Source: Apostichopus japonicus (Eukaryota; Echinodermata; Holothuroidea; Aspidochirotida; Stichopodidae). Taken from it: a stretch of 64,000 nt of DNA. Position 1 is the first letter of the stretch. Each line of letters starts with the position of its first letter. The stretch is from positions 28,896,666 to 28,960,665 of the forward strand of contig NC_092579.1 of NCBI RefSeq assembly GCF_037975245.1, written 5' to 3'. The notes beneath the pieces are model-generated. The model did not search any database. It was not told where the DNA came from and saw only the letters and a list, made by a program, of their open reading frames with translations. Below are positions 1 to 17,240 of this stretch, in pieces. The translations under genes and the position numbers were made by a program.

Positions 1-160
1 TATTTGAAATATCTGTAAAGCCTACCACCTTTTCACAGCTAATTCTGAAAGCCAAAGGGGGGGAGGGTAGGTGGGGGGAGGTGTGTGGGGGTGGGGTAAA
101 TTGAAATGTAGTAAGGGTGTACTGACTAAAAAAAATGGTTCTTTTAGATTTGAGACTGAC

Positions 161-3100
161 CCTATCTTTCGGAAACGGTTTTCCCAAGAGATGATCTGTG
201 ATATCTTTTCCGTCGTAAATCCTGTCTCCGGGCAGAGTGACGTTGGCAAGCGACGCTATCGTCGGGTAGATGTCTAGCATGCTGGTGGTGACCTCCGATA
301 TTAGACCTCCATTGATGGTCCCCGGCCAGTAGACTGCTGCCGGGACACGATGGCCCCCTTCCCAGACGGTCATTTTACTGGTGCTACCTCCACCGCCTAC
401 AAAAGGACAAAATATGAACTCAGTAACACTGCACTCGCAAATACTATCATCAAATACTACCCTGGTGGGGTTCTATATTTCTAAGTACACGTGCCATACT
501 TTCAACTCACATTCACAGTCACAGTCACATTCAGCCCGTACATTTGTCTCTTCATAAAAATGAACACACAAGTCAATAAACTTTGAATTCCATTCATGTG
601 CCGCTCGGTGGCTCTCTGCAAAGTTTGACGTAGTCTGCACGGAGAACGCTCGCAAACGTGATTTCTGCGTGTTCATCTGCCAATGACCAATCGAGCAGCA
701 CCATGCATTCAGGAAGATTTGCCCACTTTTGCCTGCGTGACAGTTACCAATATTGGGGCGTCGATTGGGCAACCAGGCGTGATTAATGCAACACAGCAAA
801 TATATATAACTATTATTAATAATTAATTATTATTATTATTAATATTATTATTAATAATAATTATTAAAAAATGATAATAATAATAATAGCAGCGCGCAAT
901 GCGTCAAGAAGGAAAAGCAAACTAAATCCTATTATTGAAAGCTGGTTGTCTCTCGGCTTCACTTAATAACTAAAAATATGAAGACATTTTCTAAGTTTTT
1001 GATGGTCCCTGGTCTGACCAAGATGACAAAATTTCAGGATATATTAATAGGTGACAATTGTTATTATGAAAACACAATGGAAAGCCCGATGCATGAAACT
1101 ATTTCCTGCTGGATAATTAAACTAAATCCTTCACTCTTACCTATTCTCATAGTATATTAGATAACTTTTACGCGGTTAAGTTCCAAAGGAAATGGTTGTA
1201 TGGTTATATGGTTTAAAACTTGATGATCTTATTAAAATACATACTGCATGTTTCGTTAACAAATCTATAAATAACAACTTACCCCCTGCATTCAATGATT
1301 TTTGCTCTAGTAATATTGTTATTCATCACTACAAAACAAGACATGCTGATAATGTTTGCTGTTGGGCAGCTCATACAAAACATTGGAATGTTTAACTTTT
1401 TAAAGATATTATGTCATTTAAGTAGTACAATACCAACGAATATTAAAAAATTAAAATATTAAAATGTTACGGTCTGCTTCATATTTTCAAAAGAAAGACA
1501 ACTAACCAATGAATGGAACATTATTAATGTTATATCTCACATAAATCTGTTTGAGTTATTAACAATGCATCCAGCTAGCACCTGGATTATTATTCAACAA
1601 TCAACAAGGCATGCAAAATATTCAATTGAAGTAGTGTAATTGTAAAGAAAAAAATGTAATTAAGTAAATTTATGTTTCTTTTGCTTCTTTTTGGTTTTGG
1701 AGTATTCTACTGTTTAGTTTTATAGGACACTACTTTCACACACTTGATTAATATACATTGTTATAAGTTGTTGTTCTACCTGTCTAAACTTGAACTTGAA
1801 TATGTAACCTAATTTCACAACAAAAGCCATCACCCTAAATGGGGTGGGTGAGGTGCAAGGGGGGGGGGGAGGAGGAGGCAATAGGATACAGTTCTATCCT
1901 TGGTGCATTTTACAAGGGACATTAGAATGAATAATGTGGGTTGAGAAAAGTTTAAGGGGCCATTTTTGAATTTTTTTTATATGGCCTGGTATTTGTGTAC
2001 AAAACTATAAAGGAAATAAAGTAATAAAAGTGGAAAAGATACTATACCTTCCAACTTTTGCCAAACGCCAATGAAAGGACTAGGATCCCCTCCAAGCTCA
2101 CATTTAGCTTCCCAAGGTCCATTGTCACCTAACAAAGAGAAATGATAAAGGTTACAAATAGATGAAATTAATATGTTTTACCATAATTTAAGAAAAAATC
2201 CCAATCTGGAATTTTGGATATCTTACATGACTATTGACTAGACAGATCACCTGGTGACTAAACTATAGTTTGCTGAGAGACATAGCATAGCAAAAGCAAA
2301 CCGCAGCCTTATTTTTCAAACTCTCATTCTACACTGTCATGCAATAGAGAAACCATTGGCTGATGGGGATGGGTTGTCCTATTTCCTTTCCTGAACCGCT
2401 CAACGGAGCTTATTAACGTTTGATTGACTTCACGAATGATTCACCTGCAACCCAGACCAGCGTGTTCTTTTCCTGACCGCTCTCTTTGACAGCGTTCACA
2501 ATGGTTTGAACCGTGTCATCCATTTCCAAGAGTGTATCTCCGTAGATTCCTTTGTTCAAGGACTTGTTCTTGAAATGGTCCATGTAAAGCAGAGGTACGT
2601 GCATGTGAGTGAGTGCCACATACAGCAGGAATGGCCTGTCATCTTGTCTTGAGAAACCAAAATTAAGAGAAAGAATTTAAACAAAAATTAGATGAAAGAA
2701 GAGCTGAGGAAATGATCGGAACAGGAGAGCAGTTGGCATCTGTTGATACCGCTGAATTTTGTATACATTTTTTTTGGGGGGGGGGAGAGGAGGAGGGGGT
2801 GGGAGACATTTGCTGAACGATATAGTTTTGGGCTCTTCCATAGAGTTGACTGCCACCACTTCAGGCAAAAAGAAGACATATTTCAGATATTGCAAATTTT
2901 CCAGAAAGATTTTTTTTATTATAAACTTTGACAGTAATGAAACTCAAATGACTGCTTCCAATTAGCAAAACTGATAAAAAACCAGCCACTTGCAATTCAC
3001 ATGATAATGCTTCATCAAATTGTGTTCTTATTACACTTTTTGAAGTCACAGTACATCGATGCACTTTCAACCTGCCAACTGAAAAAAATGCATATTTGAT

Positions 3101-6100
3101 AGTCCACAAAATATTTGCAAAATGTACCACATGCAAAACAACTTACTCATTTTTGATAAACTTTACCGCCATTTCGGCATATCTTTTCGACAAGGATGTC
3201 TGGTTCACAGGCTGGGCAACGATGGATTCATTATAATATAAAGGAACTCCAGGATATGTTGGATCTGGTGGAAAATTAATACAAGGACTGGTTAAAATTT
3301 GGAATGAAAAAAATAAATAAATACACGGTCTGAGAATTTTGGACCAAATGCGTAATTCGTTTAATCACCCAAGCTTCTACATAACCTAAATTCTTTCTTG
3401 AGATATCATGTGTGAAATTTCTTTGCCCATTTTGACCACCTCTGCTGATAAACATTGCACTTTGACCCATCGTGTTTGTCCTCAGTGCCGGGCAAGCGAA
3501 TACCAAATTTAATCCAGTCCTAAAAAAATAGAAAACTAAAGACATCTACTACAAAAAATACACAAAATGGTAGTAGATAAAGTTAAGTTATCCTAGAGGT
3601 GGGCCTTGCAAAATTTCTGATATGAATATTCATTGATGGATGGTGCTGCACAAAGACCACAAGTTTTTTATTCATCTCTCAAGACAAGTTATAATGTGGC
3701 AAGTTGCATTGCCTCAAGACGTACGGTATTGCATGATGCAGTATTTCTAGGGTTAGGGTTTAACCCTAGCCATAGTGTTTCGCCAATCCACAAGATACGT
3801 CATTCATTGAGCTGTATCATGCATGATGACATTGCTCGACATATTAAACTGCGTACAAAACGGTTCTCTTGAGAAACGCTGTCACGTCAGGATTTGGCTG
3901 TACTACAATTAAAATGTCTGAAAAATACCAGTATGGGTGAGGATCTACTTTCACTTACCCTCTTCTCCCGAGCGATCCTTTGGGCATGATTTACCGATGG
4001 GAATATTATGGCCGGGGTCATCTGAACAGCCCATGTCATTACTGTACGGTAGTCCATAGTAGAAATCAAATCCTGCAAAATGAAAATGACGTTATTTTAA
4101 TGATGAAAATTGCTAGATAGAGAGGATTGTTTTTCACACCATAGTCACATGGGGTAGATTATGAAGTTTATAAAAATTAATAAAAATGATAAATATCTGA
4201 AAGTCAATAGGTCAAAAAAGTCAATGTTGTCAACTCGAGGAAATGCCTTGGACTCAAGTCAAGGCACAGTTTACTTGTGACTTAGCGTGTTAAATGACTT
4301 GTGACTTGAATTGACAATATTTAAATGTACTGTGACCTGACTTGACAATAAATAAAATATATGGTGCCTTGACTTGAATTTCATGGACTTCTTGCCATTG
4401 AGAGAATAGATGCTACCCATTTTTTTGTTCAAATTGGAAAGAAATGCTATGCACCCATGGAAAGAAATGTTCGGCTTATTTTGTTGGTGACACTTACATT
4501 CCACTTGCAAAGTCATTTATTGCACGAGTGGTTCACAGTTTAGCATTGTGGTCAGGACCTCTTTAGCATCAAGAACCATATTCATACTTGGTTAAATACA
4601 AAACTGTTAACAATACAATTCACATCAGTTGGCCAAAATTACTGTCCAAACTAGGCATATAGCAAACATCTGCTTTCAAATCTGGACATGTTGATTGATT
4701 TATCCAGAATGAATATTCAACAGGATGGAAAGAAAACAAAGGATGAGCAACCTCACCCCAACCCCTTTATCTGCATAAATTAAAAACCTGTTAAATATGG
4801 TCCCTCTACAACGATCCCAATCTCAAGATGGATCTTAGGTTCATAACTATTGCAATTTACAATACAGAATTATGTGCTATTTTTGATATACAAATGTTAA
4901 CTTTAAATTCAGTATATACACATACAGTACAAAGCCCTTTCATCCACTCAACCCCCCCCCCCCCATCCCCACTTCCCTTGGTTAACTTATTCACTTCTTC
5001 AAAAGATGACATTAAATAAATTAACACCCTGATATATAATAGGTCTGAGTAAACCTGGTGTTTAATTTTTTTTAAATATATATTAATATATATATATATA
5101 ATATATAAATATATAATATATATAGGTCTTATGTATGCCTATTGCCTAAGACAAAATAAGATCGAACAACACATGAAATACAGCGAGTCAAAGGATACTT
5201 ATGCAGTCTCGGTAAAGCGCGTAGAGAAACTCCTCTTTCATACGATGGAAGCCAAACACGCTCAGAAAAACATCCCCCAAAACATGACTTTTCCAATGAA
5301 ACAAGACCTATCACTGGACAAGGCTTCTAAACTATTGCCAGTGGTAGATTCCTAAGGAGGAGGAGGTGACAGCGATGACCCGGATGAAGGTCAAGGAGAG
5401 GGGGTGGGAGGCGGGGTGCAGTCCTAAAATATTACCACTTATTAGGCTAGGTAGATGGAAGAAAAAGGTGCAACAGTAGAGTCAATACTGATAACAGAGG
5501 AGTGCTGTAAATTCATGTATTTGCATTGCCAGAGACATTACAACACCAGAACAGTCCACTATGAATTTCGTGGCATATATAATTAGTAGCGGACAAGGTA
5601 AAACATGTAACGAAGAGTCAAATATTGCACACTGTTTTGAAAATGCTCTCTCAACATCTCGAGATGTGGTTGGTTAAATGTAATAAATTCCGACTACATG
5701 GCTTCAACTTTCCCATGTTGTTAGAAGGAGATGAGAATAAGGTTGTCTGTGATGGCATCACTACAGATGGTAATGAAAGTTTATCTAAGAGCATAAAAAT
5801 GTTCTTGCCAACATTTCATTTATCCTTGAAACTTGATACATGTGGAATGTTTTTTTTCTTCTTCCAGCTGTCAATGTTCTCTATGTATAGAATTTCATCT
5901 ATTTAAAGCAACTTTTTTTTTTTTTTTGTGAACATGCTATTTCCCATGTCAATGAAATGATTGCATTTTCAGCTCAGTAGGCCTCTAACATCATTAACTT
6001 TTCCTGTTGCCAGATGCATATATCCAAAATATTGCAAAATTATTCAAAATATTCATCTTTGCCATACAACATGCAAACTGAGGGTTGCAAATGATTTCCA

Positions 6101-7190
6101 CCTAAAGATGCAGACTAGTAAAATTTGGAGCAATTTTTCAAAGCAATCAGTTTGAGCTACCAGAAGACTCACTTCATGTTGTATTCGTTAACTGCAAAAT
6201 AAGGCTTTTGAGAAAAGACTTGTCGTACCTCTTGAGTTGGGATGGAACTCCTTCGTAATTCCGAGATGCCATTTGCCGACCATTCCCGTCCTGTAGCCGG
6301 CTGACTTGAAGGTCTCTGCAAAAGTTGTCTCATTGGTGGGCAGCCCTCCGACTGAGAAAGGACTGAAGTTTCTCGTGACTCCGGTCCTCTTTCCTAACCT
6401 TCCCGTGAGCAGAGCAGCTCTCGAGGGAGTACAAACTGATGCTGCAGCGTGGAAATCTACAAACCTGTTGTCGCAAGTGACAAGAAGAAGATTAACAATC
6501 TACACAGGTTGGTTCAATATTGTGTTTGGACATGAGTTTTTCTATCGGTCTGAATGAGGGACCTTTTCAATCTATATACTGAGGCTATTATGTCCCACTT
6601 ACCCTCTCTATGTGGGTGGGAGGGGGAGGGAGGGCACCAACTACATGCAGTTCACTGCCCTCTTCCTCCCAAATTTACAATCCTGAAGAGTGATTCTCAC
6701 TGTGCCTGTGTAACGTATCGCTGTACTTTGACTTAAAGTTCTAAGGGAAGGTTAATACAGACCCCTTAAAAATGTCATAATGAGTAGGATTCCGAAAGCT
6801 TTGAGCAGACATTTGAAACGACTCCACAGGCCCCTTTTGCGCAAGTAAATGTAAAATAAGACAAAAAATAAACCCACCCAATGTCTATTCACAGTGTCAG
6901 ACAGACACAATTTAATACTGACATGATATGTAGACTGTGCAGTTTATCATTATTACCCAAAGATTAAGCAATCTTAGTTCATCAAGTTACCTGATGCCAT
7001 TATCAGCTAGTGACTCCAGATAAGGGGTATTAGAAGGTACAGTTTGTGGGCTCCAATTACCACTCATATCAGCGAATCCAAAGTCATCAACCAGTATGAT
7101 CAAAATGTTTGGACGTTTATTGAATGAAGACGAGCTTGCACATGCCATCATTACCAAGAGGTAGGTAAGTACATGGTGAGTGAAATCCAT
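161..7190 (-). CDS. ARSG: Arylsulfatase G-like lysosomal sulfatase, 3' end off window
   Basis: Seven exons on the minus strand, in transcript order: 7190-6991, 6464-6229, 4072-3959, 3264-3147, 2647-2445, 2128-2048, 396-161. All splice phases agree and give 396 codons. A sulfatase hydrolyses sulfate esters; vertebrate ARSG is a lysosomal heparan-sulfate 3-O-sulfatase. Visible here: an N-terminal hydrophobic signal segment (about residues 5-20), the metal-binding DD at residues 35-36, the formylglycine motif CTPSR at 78-82, GKWHLG, THMHVP, the GDNGPW metal site, and [13 protein letters not shown]. The phrases [24 protein letters not shown] and [13 protein letters not shown] place it with ARSG rather than ARSA or ARSB. 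The start is the first ATG before the signal segment. About 100 C-terminal residues are expected beyond the left edge. A non-coding upstream exon is possible. The family call is strong; strict ARSG orthology is inferred. Confidence 0.9.
1192..1805 (+). mobile_element. Non-LTR retrotransposon 3' remnant in ARSG intron 6
   Basis: The open stretch 1192-1395 has the look of the region after the reverse transcriptase in L2/CR1-type LINEs ([15 protein letters not shown], then [10 protein letters not shown]). It then degenerates into AT-rich sequence. There is no intact reverse transcriptase and no clear 5' end. The resemblance is by eye only; a translated search against repeat libraries would decide it. 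Confidence 0.4.
5076..5124. repeat. AT-rich (TA)n-type tract in ARSG intron 2
   Basis: An imperfect run of TA and TAATA steps inside the 2.2 kb intron between ARSG exons 2 and 3. Confidence 0.7.
6229..6464 (-). CDS. ARSG: ARSG exon 2, carrying the sulfatase catalytic motif
   Basis: This exon encodes residues 67-145 and contains [12 protein letters not shown]. The cysteine (residue 78) is the one converted to formylglycine in sulfatases, and the C-x-P-S-R core is intact. GKWHLG, with its catalytic lysine and histidine, lies in the same exon. The acceptor is CAACAG and the donor reads GAG|gtacg. All expected active-site residues of this exon are present, so the gene looks functional here. Confidence 0.88.
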
Positions 7191-10100
7191 CGTTTGTTCT
7201 GGTTACCTTGTGAGTGAAAGAAAATGAAAAGGAGGAAAGTTCAGAGTAGAGTGAGAGCATTTAAAACAATATTTGGTCAGCAAAAAAAGATGATGAAAGG
7301 TAACAAGCAACATTTAAAACTTTTTGCAACACTTAATTGGGGAAAGTTACATCTTTTTTATTTGGTCAAGGTGGTGTGTGTTAAAGGGACATTCCTTCAC
7401 TATGGTGTGAACTCACTAGAACACTCATTGCATATTGGACAAACAGTTGATGACCCTACTATACTGGTTAGGTTATGCATTGGCACAATTTAAATTTAGC
7501 CTAGGTGAATATGCAGTAGCTTGCACTCATAATTAAAAGGATACTCATTGCTGAGCTAGAATGTAACAGCACTCCCATCATTGTGTATATCAAGAAACGT
7601 AGCAGTCTCTGCATTTAGTTAAAAGTGAGTCTCCATGCAAGTCACCGACTGGCATGCCATGGTGAACACTTGTAGCATAGCCTAGCCATACTGTAATCTG
7701 CTTAACTTGGGCCTAACATAGGGCTAAAATAAGTAACTGTATTATTAACCTAACAATTGTACTCTCTCTGTCAGTGAGAACCCTACATAAGACCTTTGCG
7801 GTTTGAATATAATAATGAACCAAATGAGCTGATATGGGGAAAGGGATTCTCCTTTTCGAAGTTTATTAGGGTTCGTCTAAGTGTTGTTTTGCTCTCGCGG
7901 AACTCCATCTTACCACTGCTGCAACTCAATTAGGGGCCTAGGCCTACGCCTAACTTACGCTAGTAATAATTACTGGGTAGGTACGGTCTAGCACAACTCA
8001 CAGGGCCTGATACTTATAGGACATGATATGTATTACATTATATCGATATTATATAGCTCGCCAAATTTTGGAACATCACCTTATCACTGGTCTTGATCAA
8101 GACGATTCTAAACATTAACTCACCGAATTTAAGACCCGGCCGGGAGATCACTCCACAGTTTACGACAACCGACCAACCACGGAAGGTCATGTGATGTGCT
8201 CCCAATCGCTACTTGTCAATTGTAAGAGAAAAACGTTCCGTAAACAACAGAATGCCACTATTGGTCTCGCACCACAATTAATTGTTCCATTGACTTACAC
8301 ACTAAACTCGTCACTTTCAAGACCTGCCAAAGCATAGATAGAAGTTTTCCCGGTATATCCTACCCATCAAATGATAGCTGAGATCTTGGCCTATCATGAC
8401 ACTTGCAAACTTCCGTATTATGACAGTTTAGATTTTGAGCTAGAAGAGGAGCAAGTTTAGCATACTGAACCCCACCCTTCCATCTGCTCACTCGGAGTAA
8501 TATCAACATTTTCTAAAATGGTTTATAACACCTTCGATCCTCCCTATTTTCACACCATGTGTATTTTTTTAAATTATGCTCTTTCATATAAAGGCAGAAC
8601 AAACACTGATGGTAACTGATAATATGCTTAAACAAGCATTACATAATTAGGTACTTTTACCTCTTTTCTCCGACAATGATTAACCTTTCGAGCGGATGTA
8701 AATTTGAGAATAATTTAGACTGCTTAGAGTTATTTTCCGTCTCATAAAAAAGCTTTGATCTGTATGGACCCTGGCTACCATTCGAACATCTACTTTCAGA
8801 GTCTTCTAGATTTCTTACGTCGTTCATACGCGCTTGTTTACGTGTAAAAACGACAAGGAGCCTTGTGTTGCTAAGGAGCAACAAATCCTGTCGTCATACA
8901 TTTTGTATAGGCCTACAGTCCTGATAAGCTGCGGGCGTTCCAGCTACAGTTTATTTATTTTTTTAACGAAAATAGTCAAAATGGCAATTTTGGAATTGAA
9001 AATTGCTGTAAATCTGGTGGTGACGAACGCCTAGCATTTATTGTGATACAAGATACGAAGTACCCTGGAAATAATACTGAAATACATTGAAGTAAAAGAT
9101 ATTGTAAAAAAGGGCGTTTGTTTATTTGCTGAGGAGTTCTTTGACATAACACATTTCCCTTCCCCTGCGCCACCACAGTCAGCCTCAAGTATGTGTAGGG
9201 ATACATGCCCGTTCGAGCTGCACGGAGTGTAGCTCCTTCCGGAGGGGTAATTCTTGGAACCGAATATATACAGGCAGAACTATATGTAAACAAAAGTCTT
9301 GGTAGAATCTTTTCTACAGATGGTTGCAGGAATTAACGCCAAACAGTAAACAGGAGGAGAGAAACGTTTCAGTGGCTTCTGCAGGGGGACGTCCCTGGCA
9401 CCACCCATCCCTGGAATGCACTAACCACCCTGCAAAACTAACCACCGGCCTCACCCGTTAGTCTTCTTCTAGCTAGTGAAATCGAAGATAAAGCGAACCT
9501 TTATAAGGAATTGTTATTATAATTATGATTATTATTATGATTATTATTATTATTATTTTGTTTTTAATTATTATTATTATTTTTATTATTATTGACGACA
9601 ACTAAAGAACTCGTATACTTGGACTCCGTTTAATAAAAAAAACCGCACGGGATGAGTACATAAATATCACTCCCATCAAAACAATAATATTATAAAACTA
9701 GTTACGTAAAAATGAAACGACGGAAAGTTTCATAACTTTTCGATTCAATTGTCATGCTATTGTATATGGTATATACTACAAAAAGTTTGGAAAGGAGATT
9801 ACAGACATCATGAAAAAAGTAAACTTGGCCTAAATGATGTCCCTTCGGATGCCGTTTGGTGACATTTATAGCCTATAACGTGAGGTTTGCTTCTGTGGGT
9901 CTTTCGTGGAAAACCTGAAAAAAAAAATTTGAACAACAAAAAAAGATAAGTCCTTAATTTCAAAAGATTAGAGGAACGTACTTTATTTAGCAATTAATTG
10001 GAAGTAGAATAATTAAACCCAAATATCATGTAAAGAAAAAGATGCTGAGATAAATGCAGATTGTGAAACTATGCACATAAAGTCTCATCTAAACATAAAT

Positions 10101-10466
10101 ATGTTTTTATATTGTTTATGCAGAACATATTAATGAAAAGCACCATCAACATAAATACGATAAAACAATTTGATTAAACTGTTTCGTGTTAAACAATTTA
10201 TTATATCAGTAAACTGATTTTTTTTTTTGAATGATACTCACAGTGGTGACAATTTAGTACATTCAAATTCTTGTTGTGCCTTTTTCGAGAAGACGACATT
10301 TGAACTTCAAGCAACCAGCTGTGTGATTTACATTGATCAACACTGACATAATTGCTTCTGTCTTGCTTCAAAATGTGCATCGAATAATATTTTACTAATT
10401 TTGGAGACATTCTAATCAACGTGAACCCACCTGAAATCGTTATGAGTTGAAAAATCCAGAACAGTG
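7191..10466. other. Upstream of ARSG: no gene recognised
   Basis: This probably contains the ARSG promoter and perhaps a non-coding first exon, but I cannot place a transcription start. I see AT-rich sequence, scattered AGGCCTA-type words near 7.9 kb, and an ATT/TTA-rich tract near 9520-9595. The open frames are short, without recognisable protein character. Nothing else is supportable. Confidence 0.5.
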
Positions 10467-10472
10467 AAAAAA
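10467..10472 (-). terminator. Pol III T6 terminator after the tRNA-like gene
   Basis: Six T residues on the minus strand begin six bases after the tRNA-like 3' end, the usual place for RNA polymerase III termination. This favours a transcribed unit over a chance fold. Confidence 0.5.
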
Positions 10473-10477
10473 CTTCC

Positions 10478-10549
10478 AGCCTCCACCGGGAATCAAACCC
10501 GGGCCTCCCGCTTTATATGCGGACACCCTGACCACTAGGCTATGGACGC
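10478..10549 (-). tRNA. tRNA-like gene, anticodon position reads AUA (Tyr-type), possibly SINE-derived or pseudogene
   Basis: On the minus strand the 72 bases fold as a cloverleaf. The acceptor stem GCGTCCA/TGGAGGC has 6 of 7 pairs with one G-G mismatch. A three-pair D stem encloses TAGTGGTCAG. The anticodon stem TCCGC/GCGGG encloses the loop ATATAAA, and the T stem CCGGG/CCCGG encloses TTTGATT. Box A (TAGCCTAGTGG) fits the consensus and box B (GGTTTGATTCC) has one mismatch. A T6 run follows closely downstream. The anticodon position reads AUA, which would decode UAU (Tyr), but the body looks more like tRNA-Asp or tRNA-Glu and there is no intron. It could be a diverged tRNA, a pseudogene, or the head of a SINE. 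Confidence 0.55.
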
Positions 10550-10782
10550 TGATCGTATATGTCCAGAGATTCGAAACCGGTAAGGAAGGTCGTAATTCCA
10601 ATGTAGGCGTGTGTCACCTGTATCGAACAATACTATATAGTTCTGTTTTGGTGACATATTTGCCTTAACCTATAGAGATTAAACATGATGCTAACCAACT
10701 CGAAATCATTTGTGACTCCCAAATTAAAGCCGGATCTCGAAAGAGATACTCTGAACAGTTTTTCTTCTGAACTCACACGCCC

Positions 10783-14571
<3,789 letters not shown>

Positions 14572-14602
14572 ATTGTCTTGAATATATTTATTTATATTAC
14601 AC

Positions 14603-14605
<3 letters not shown>

Positions 14606-14639
<34 letters not shown>

Positions 14640-14654
14640 ATATATATATAGATC
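14606..14654. repeat. (AT)n microsatellite upstream of the VWC-gene start
   Basis: A TA-repeat run with one GTCA interruption, about 35 bases upstream of the start codon of the VWC membrane-protein gene (minus strand), so in its 5' flank or 5' UTR. Confidence 0.85.
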
Positions 14655-15185
14655 ATATATAATATCTCAAAATATTCACCAAAGTAAATAGAAGCACGAA
14701 GCCCAATAAGTTCTCGATAGAATGCAGTTAATTGACAGAAGTAAGAACCATCAATCTGTGTTTGTTAAATGACCGATGCGTTTGCTCTTTCCGGTAGCAC
14801 ATGATTCAGCGTGACGAATAAAAACGGTTACGAGGAAACAGGAAACCACTGTGAAATATCCAGAATTGTTTTGAAAAGAGTTAAAGGATTTTAATTAAAG
14901 GGGATAATACCGTAAGTGTAATGTATTCCACATCATTTCATGTCAATACTCTTTCGATCATACATCATATATACGGGGGTAAGCATGTTTTTAACACATG
15001 CACGTTAAAACATGTATAGTAAGGCAGTGATTTGACGTGAGGGAGTGTGTGGTGTTGGGTACCACGCTTCACCTCTTTCGTCAGTCTGTGAGAAACATTC
15101 AGTCGGGGTCCTTTTTTTCAAATTCAAAAGCATTTATTAGCCCAATATATGCCTCTGAATGCACAGTTTGACCCCTTTACTTACT

Positions 15186-15321
<136 letters not shown>

Positions 15322-15954
15322 TCCTTACCTATCTAAGTCGGGGAATATCAAAGTTTGCCTCCACGTCCCACCTATAAAATCTAGCGCACATCCCTGCGGT
15401 ATGGTATCTAATTAGTATCTCAAAAGAGTGGTTTAAATCAAACCACTTCTTCTTCCGTATTCAATCCAGTGCCAATTAAAAAGAAGAGTTAAAAAACTAC
15501 AGCAAAACAAAATAATTAATCGTCGTGTGGAGCTGTTTGCATCAAATGCATTTGTGGTACGGTGCACCAGGGAACAACTCCCAGGGTGCACCATGTCTCG
15601 AAAACACTATACAGACATTAATAGCATTATATGCAGGATGTTTTGTACGTTATGTCTCTTTAATTTCAATCCAACCCACCGCCATTTGCGCTTCTTGTTA
15701 ATCCATATACAATTCGATGGAAAACTAGTTAGTTCTTCCAGATATCAACTGTTATAGGCGTATATAAACTTATAGATTAATAGCATTATGACTTTGGACT
15801 TCCGAATTCTAAAGAAATAACCTTCCGGTTGAGTTGTTAAACATTCGAAGGGAAGGAAACGAGGGCAAAGTAAATATATCCGACATGGTAAACCACACTT
15901 AGCATTAACGGTCATCCTATCAGAGCCAATAGGCTATGGTTTCAGACGAAACAT

Positions 15955-16244
15955 CTATTTAGGCTCGGTCCAGGGGTTGGAAATACATCTCCCTGTATAA
16001 ACTTGGTTTAATAGCAGAACCTATAACGTGTAGACCTAGCTGTAGTCCTAATTAATAGCCTGAAAACATTTCAGATCTAATATTGCAGTTTTTAAGGGTG
16101 GGCTTCAACGACCCCAGAGTCTTGTCTCTACTAGCTTGCTGTCCCCCTGGCCTTGATATATCACTCCTTGGTGTCCTGGATACACCCCTGTAACGCACAC
16201 GTTGCAGTACTCAAATAAATTAAGATACGTTATATAGGGTTACC
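15955..16244. repeat. Diverged duplicate of the VWC-gene intron 1 flank
   Basis: This stretch aligns by eye with about 14110-14460: shared runs include AGCAGAACCTAT, GTGTAGACCTAG, ACCCCAGAGTC and ACTCAAATAAAT, all in the same order and orientation. It is the intronic part of a segmental duplication whose exon part follows immediately to the right. Confidence 0.75.
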
Positions 16245-16590
16245 TGTTCTGCGTAGTCGGAAATACTTTCATTGGTTGACTGAAACTGGACCTGGTATGA
16301 TAATGTATGTATTTTTTTAGATCCTCCAGCAAGCAGGAACTCGCGAAGAAGCCATCATTGGCTTATCAAAGCAGCAAGCTGACCGAAGTAAGTCTCTTAT
16401 ATTCATATTTTTAACGTCCATGATTATGAATTGTCAATTGTCAACAGCTCTGTTACTGGACGACATACATTAATCTCCATGGAGTGACTCGAAGTTCGGG
16501 ACCTTATGATTGAAAAGCACCGGCGTTAACCACTGAGCTTATAACACTTCCCAAGACTTCCATCCAAGACGACGAAAAATAACCTGTATC
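16244..16590 (-). pseudogene. Duplicated signal-peptide exon of the VWC gene, split by a SINE
   Basis: This is a second copy of exon 1 (14460-14571). Read on the minus strand, the outer part (about 16557-16586) still encodes RLFFVVLD and the inner part (16244 to about 16303) encodes LSYQVQFQSTNES, ending at an intact GT donor. About 240 bases of SINE lie between them. The copy also differs from exon 1 by a net two bases before the donor, which shifts the splice phase. I find no duplicate of exons 2-4 nearby, so this looks like a dead partial duplicate. Confidence 0.75.
16304..16545 (-). mobile_element. tRNA-derived SINE, copy 1 (inside the duplicated exon)
   Basis: Read on the minus strand, the element opens with a tRNA-like head (box A-like AAGCTCAGTGG, then a box B-like TTCGAGTC near position 60) and ends in an A/TACAT-rich tail. 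It aligns over its full length with 17933-18174, with shared runs such as GACCGAAGT and GTCCATGATTATGAATTG. Confidence 0.75.
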
Positions 16591-17240
16591 TCAGCTATTC
16601 TAAAACTTCCAGCCTTCCAGTAATTTGCAAAGGTAATAATAACTTTCGTTTTCGATAGAATGACGGTATAAATATGATATACATATAGAGAGTGTGGTAA
16701 CTGGTAATACTTAGAACCTTGCAATTAGCTGAAAACTATTGTTTTTATTTTTAGCATATTGGCTTAAATATCATTTCTGTCCGGACATGCCCTAGAACAT
16801 GTAGCTCCATGCTCAGAAAGCTGAACTAAACACTGTATCCAGTTTCTGTATGATACCGAAAGATGGCGACTGTATTTCAGTGGGCCCAGGGCCGTATATC
16901 TAAATATACGACTCTTGAAAGGGCCAAACCAACTCCTGGGTAAAACTGGATCTAATAGAGGTCGCTATGCAACCTTTCCAGTCCTACTATAGGATCTGTA
17001 TTTCCAGTAAGAGCCATATCTCTATATACGGCTCTTATCTGTTTCCTTCTCAATGTGTTTTGAATCTTTTACCTTGAAACGATTACGCAATATTTGATAC
17101 AGAGCCTACCGCCGCGGTACCGTGAGTTACATATCAAAGCGATCAGGTTGGTCTTTTTCATGAATTCGATGAACGTAGCGAATCGCTGATATTTTTACTA
17201 CGAAACGGGCCGTCCATTTAAATCTGCTTCCTTTGTAATT

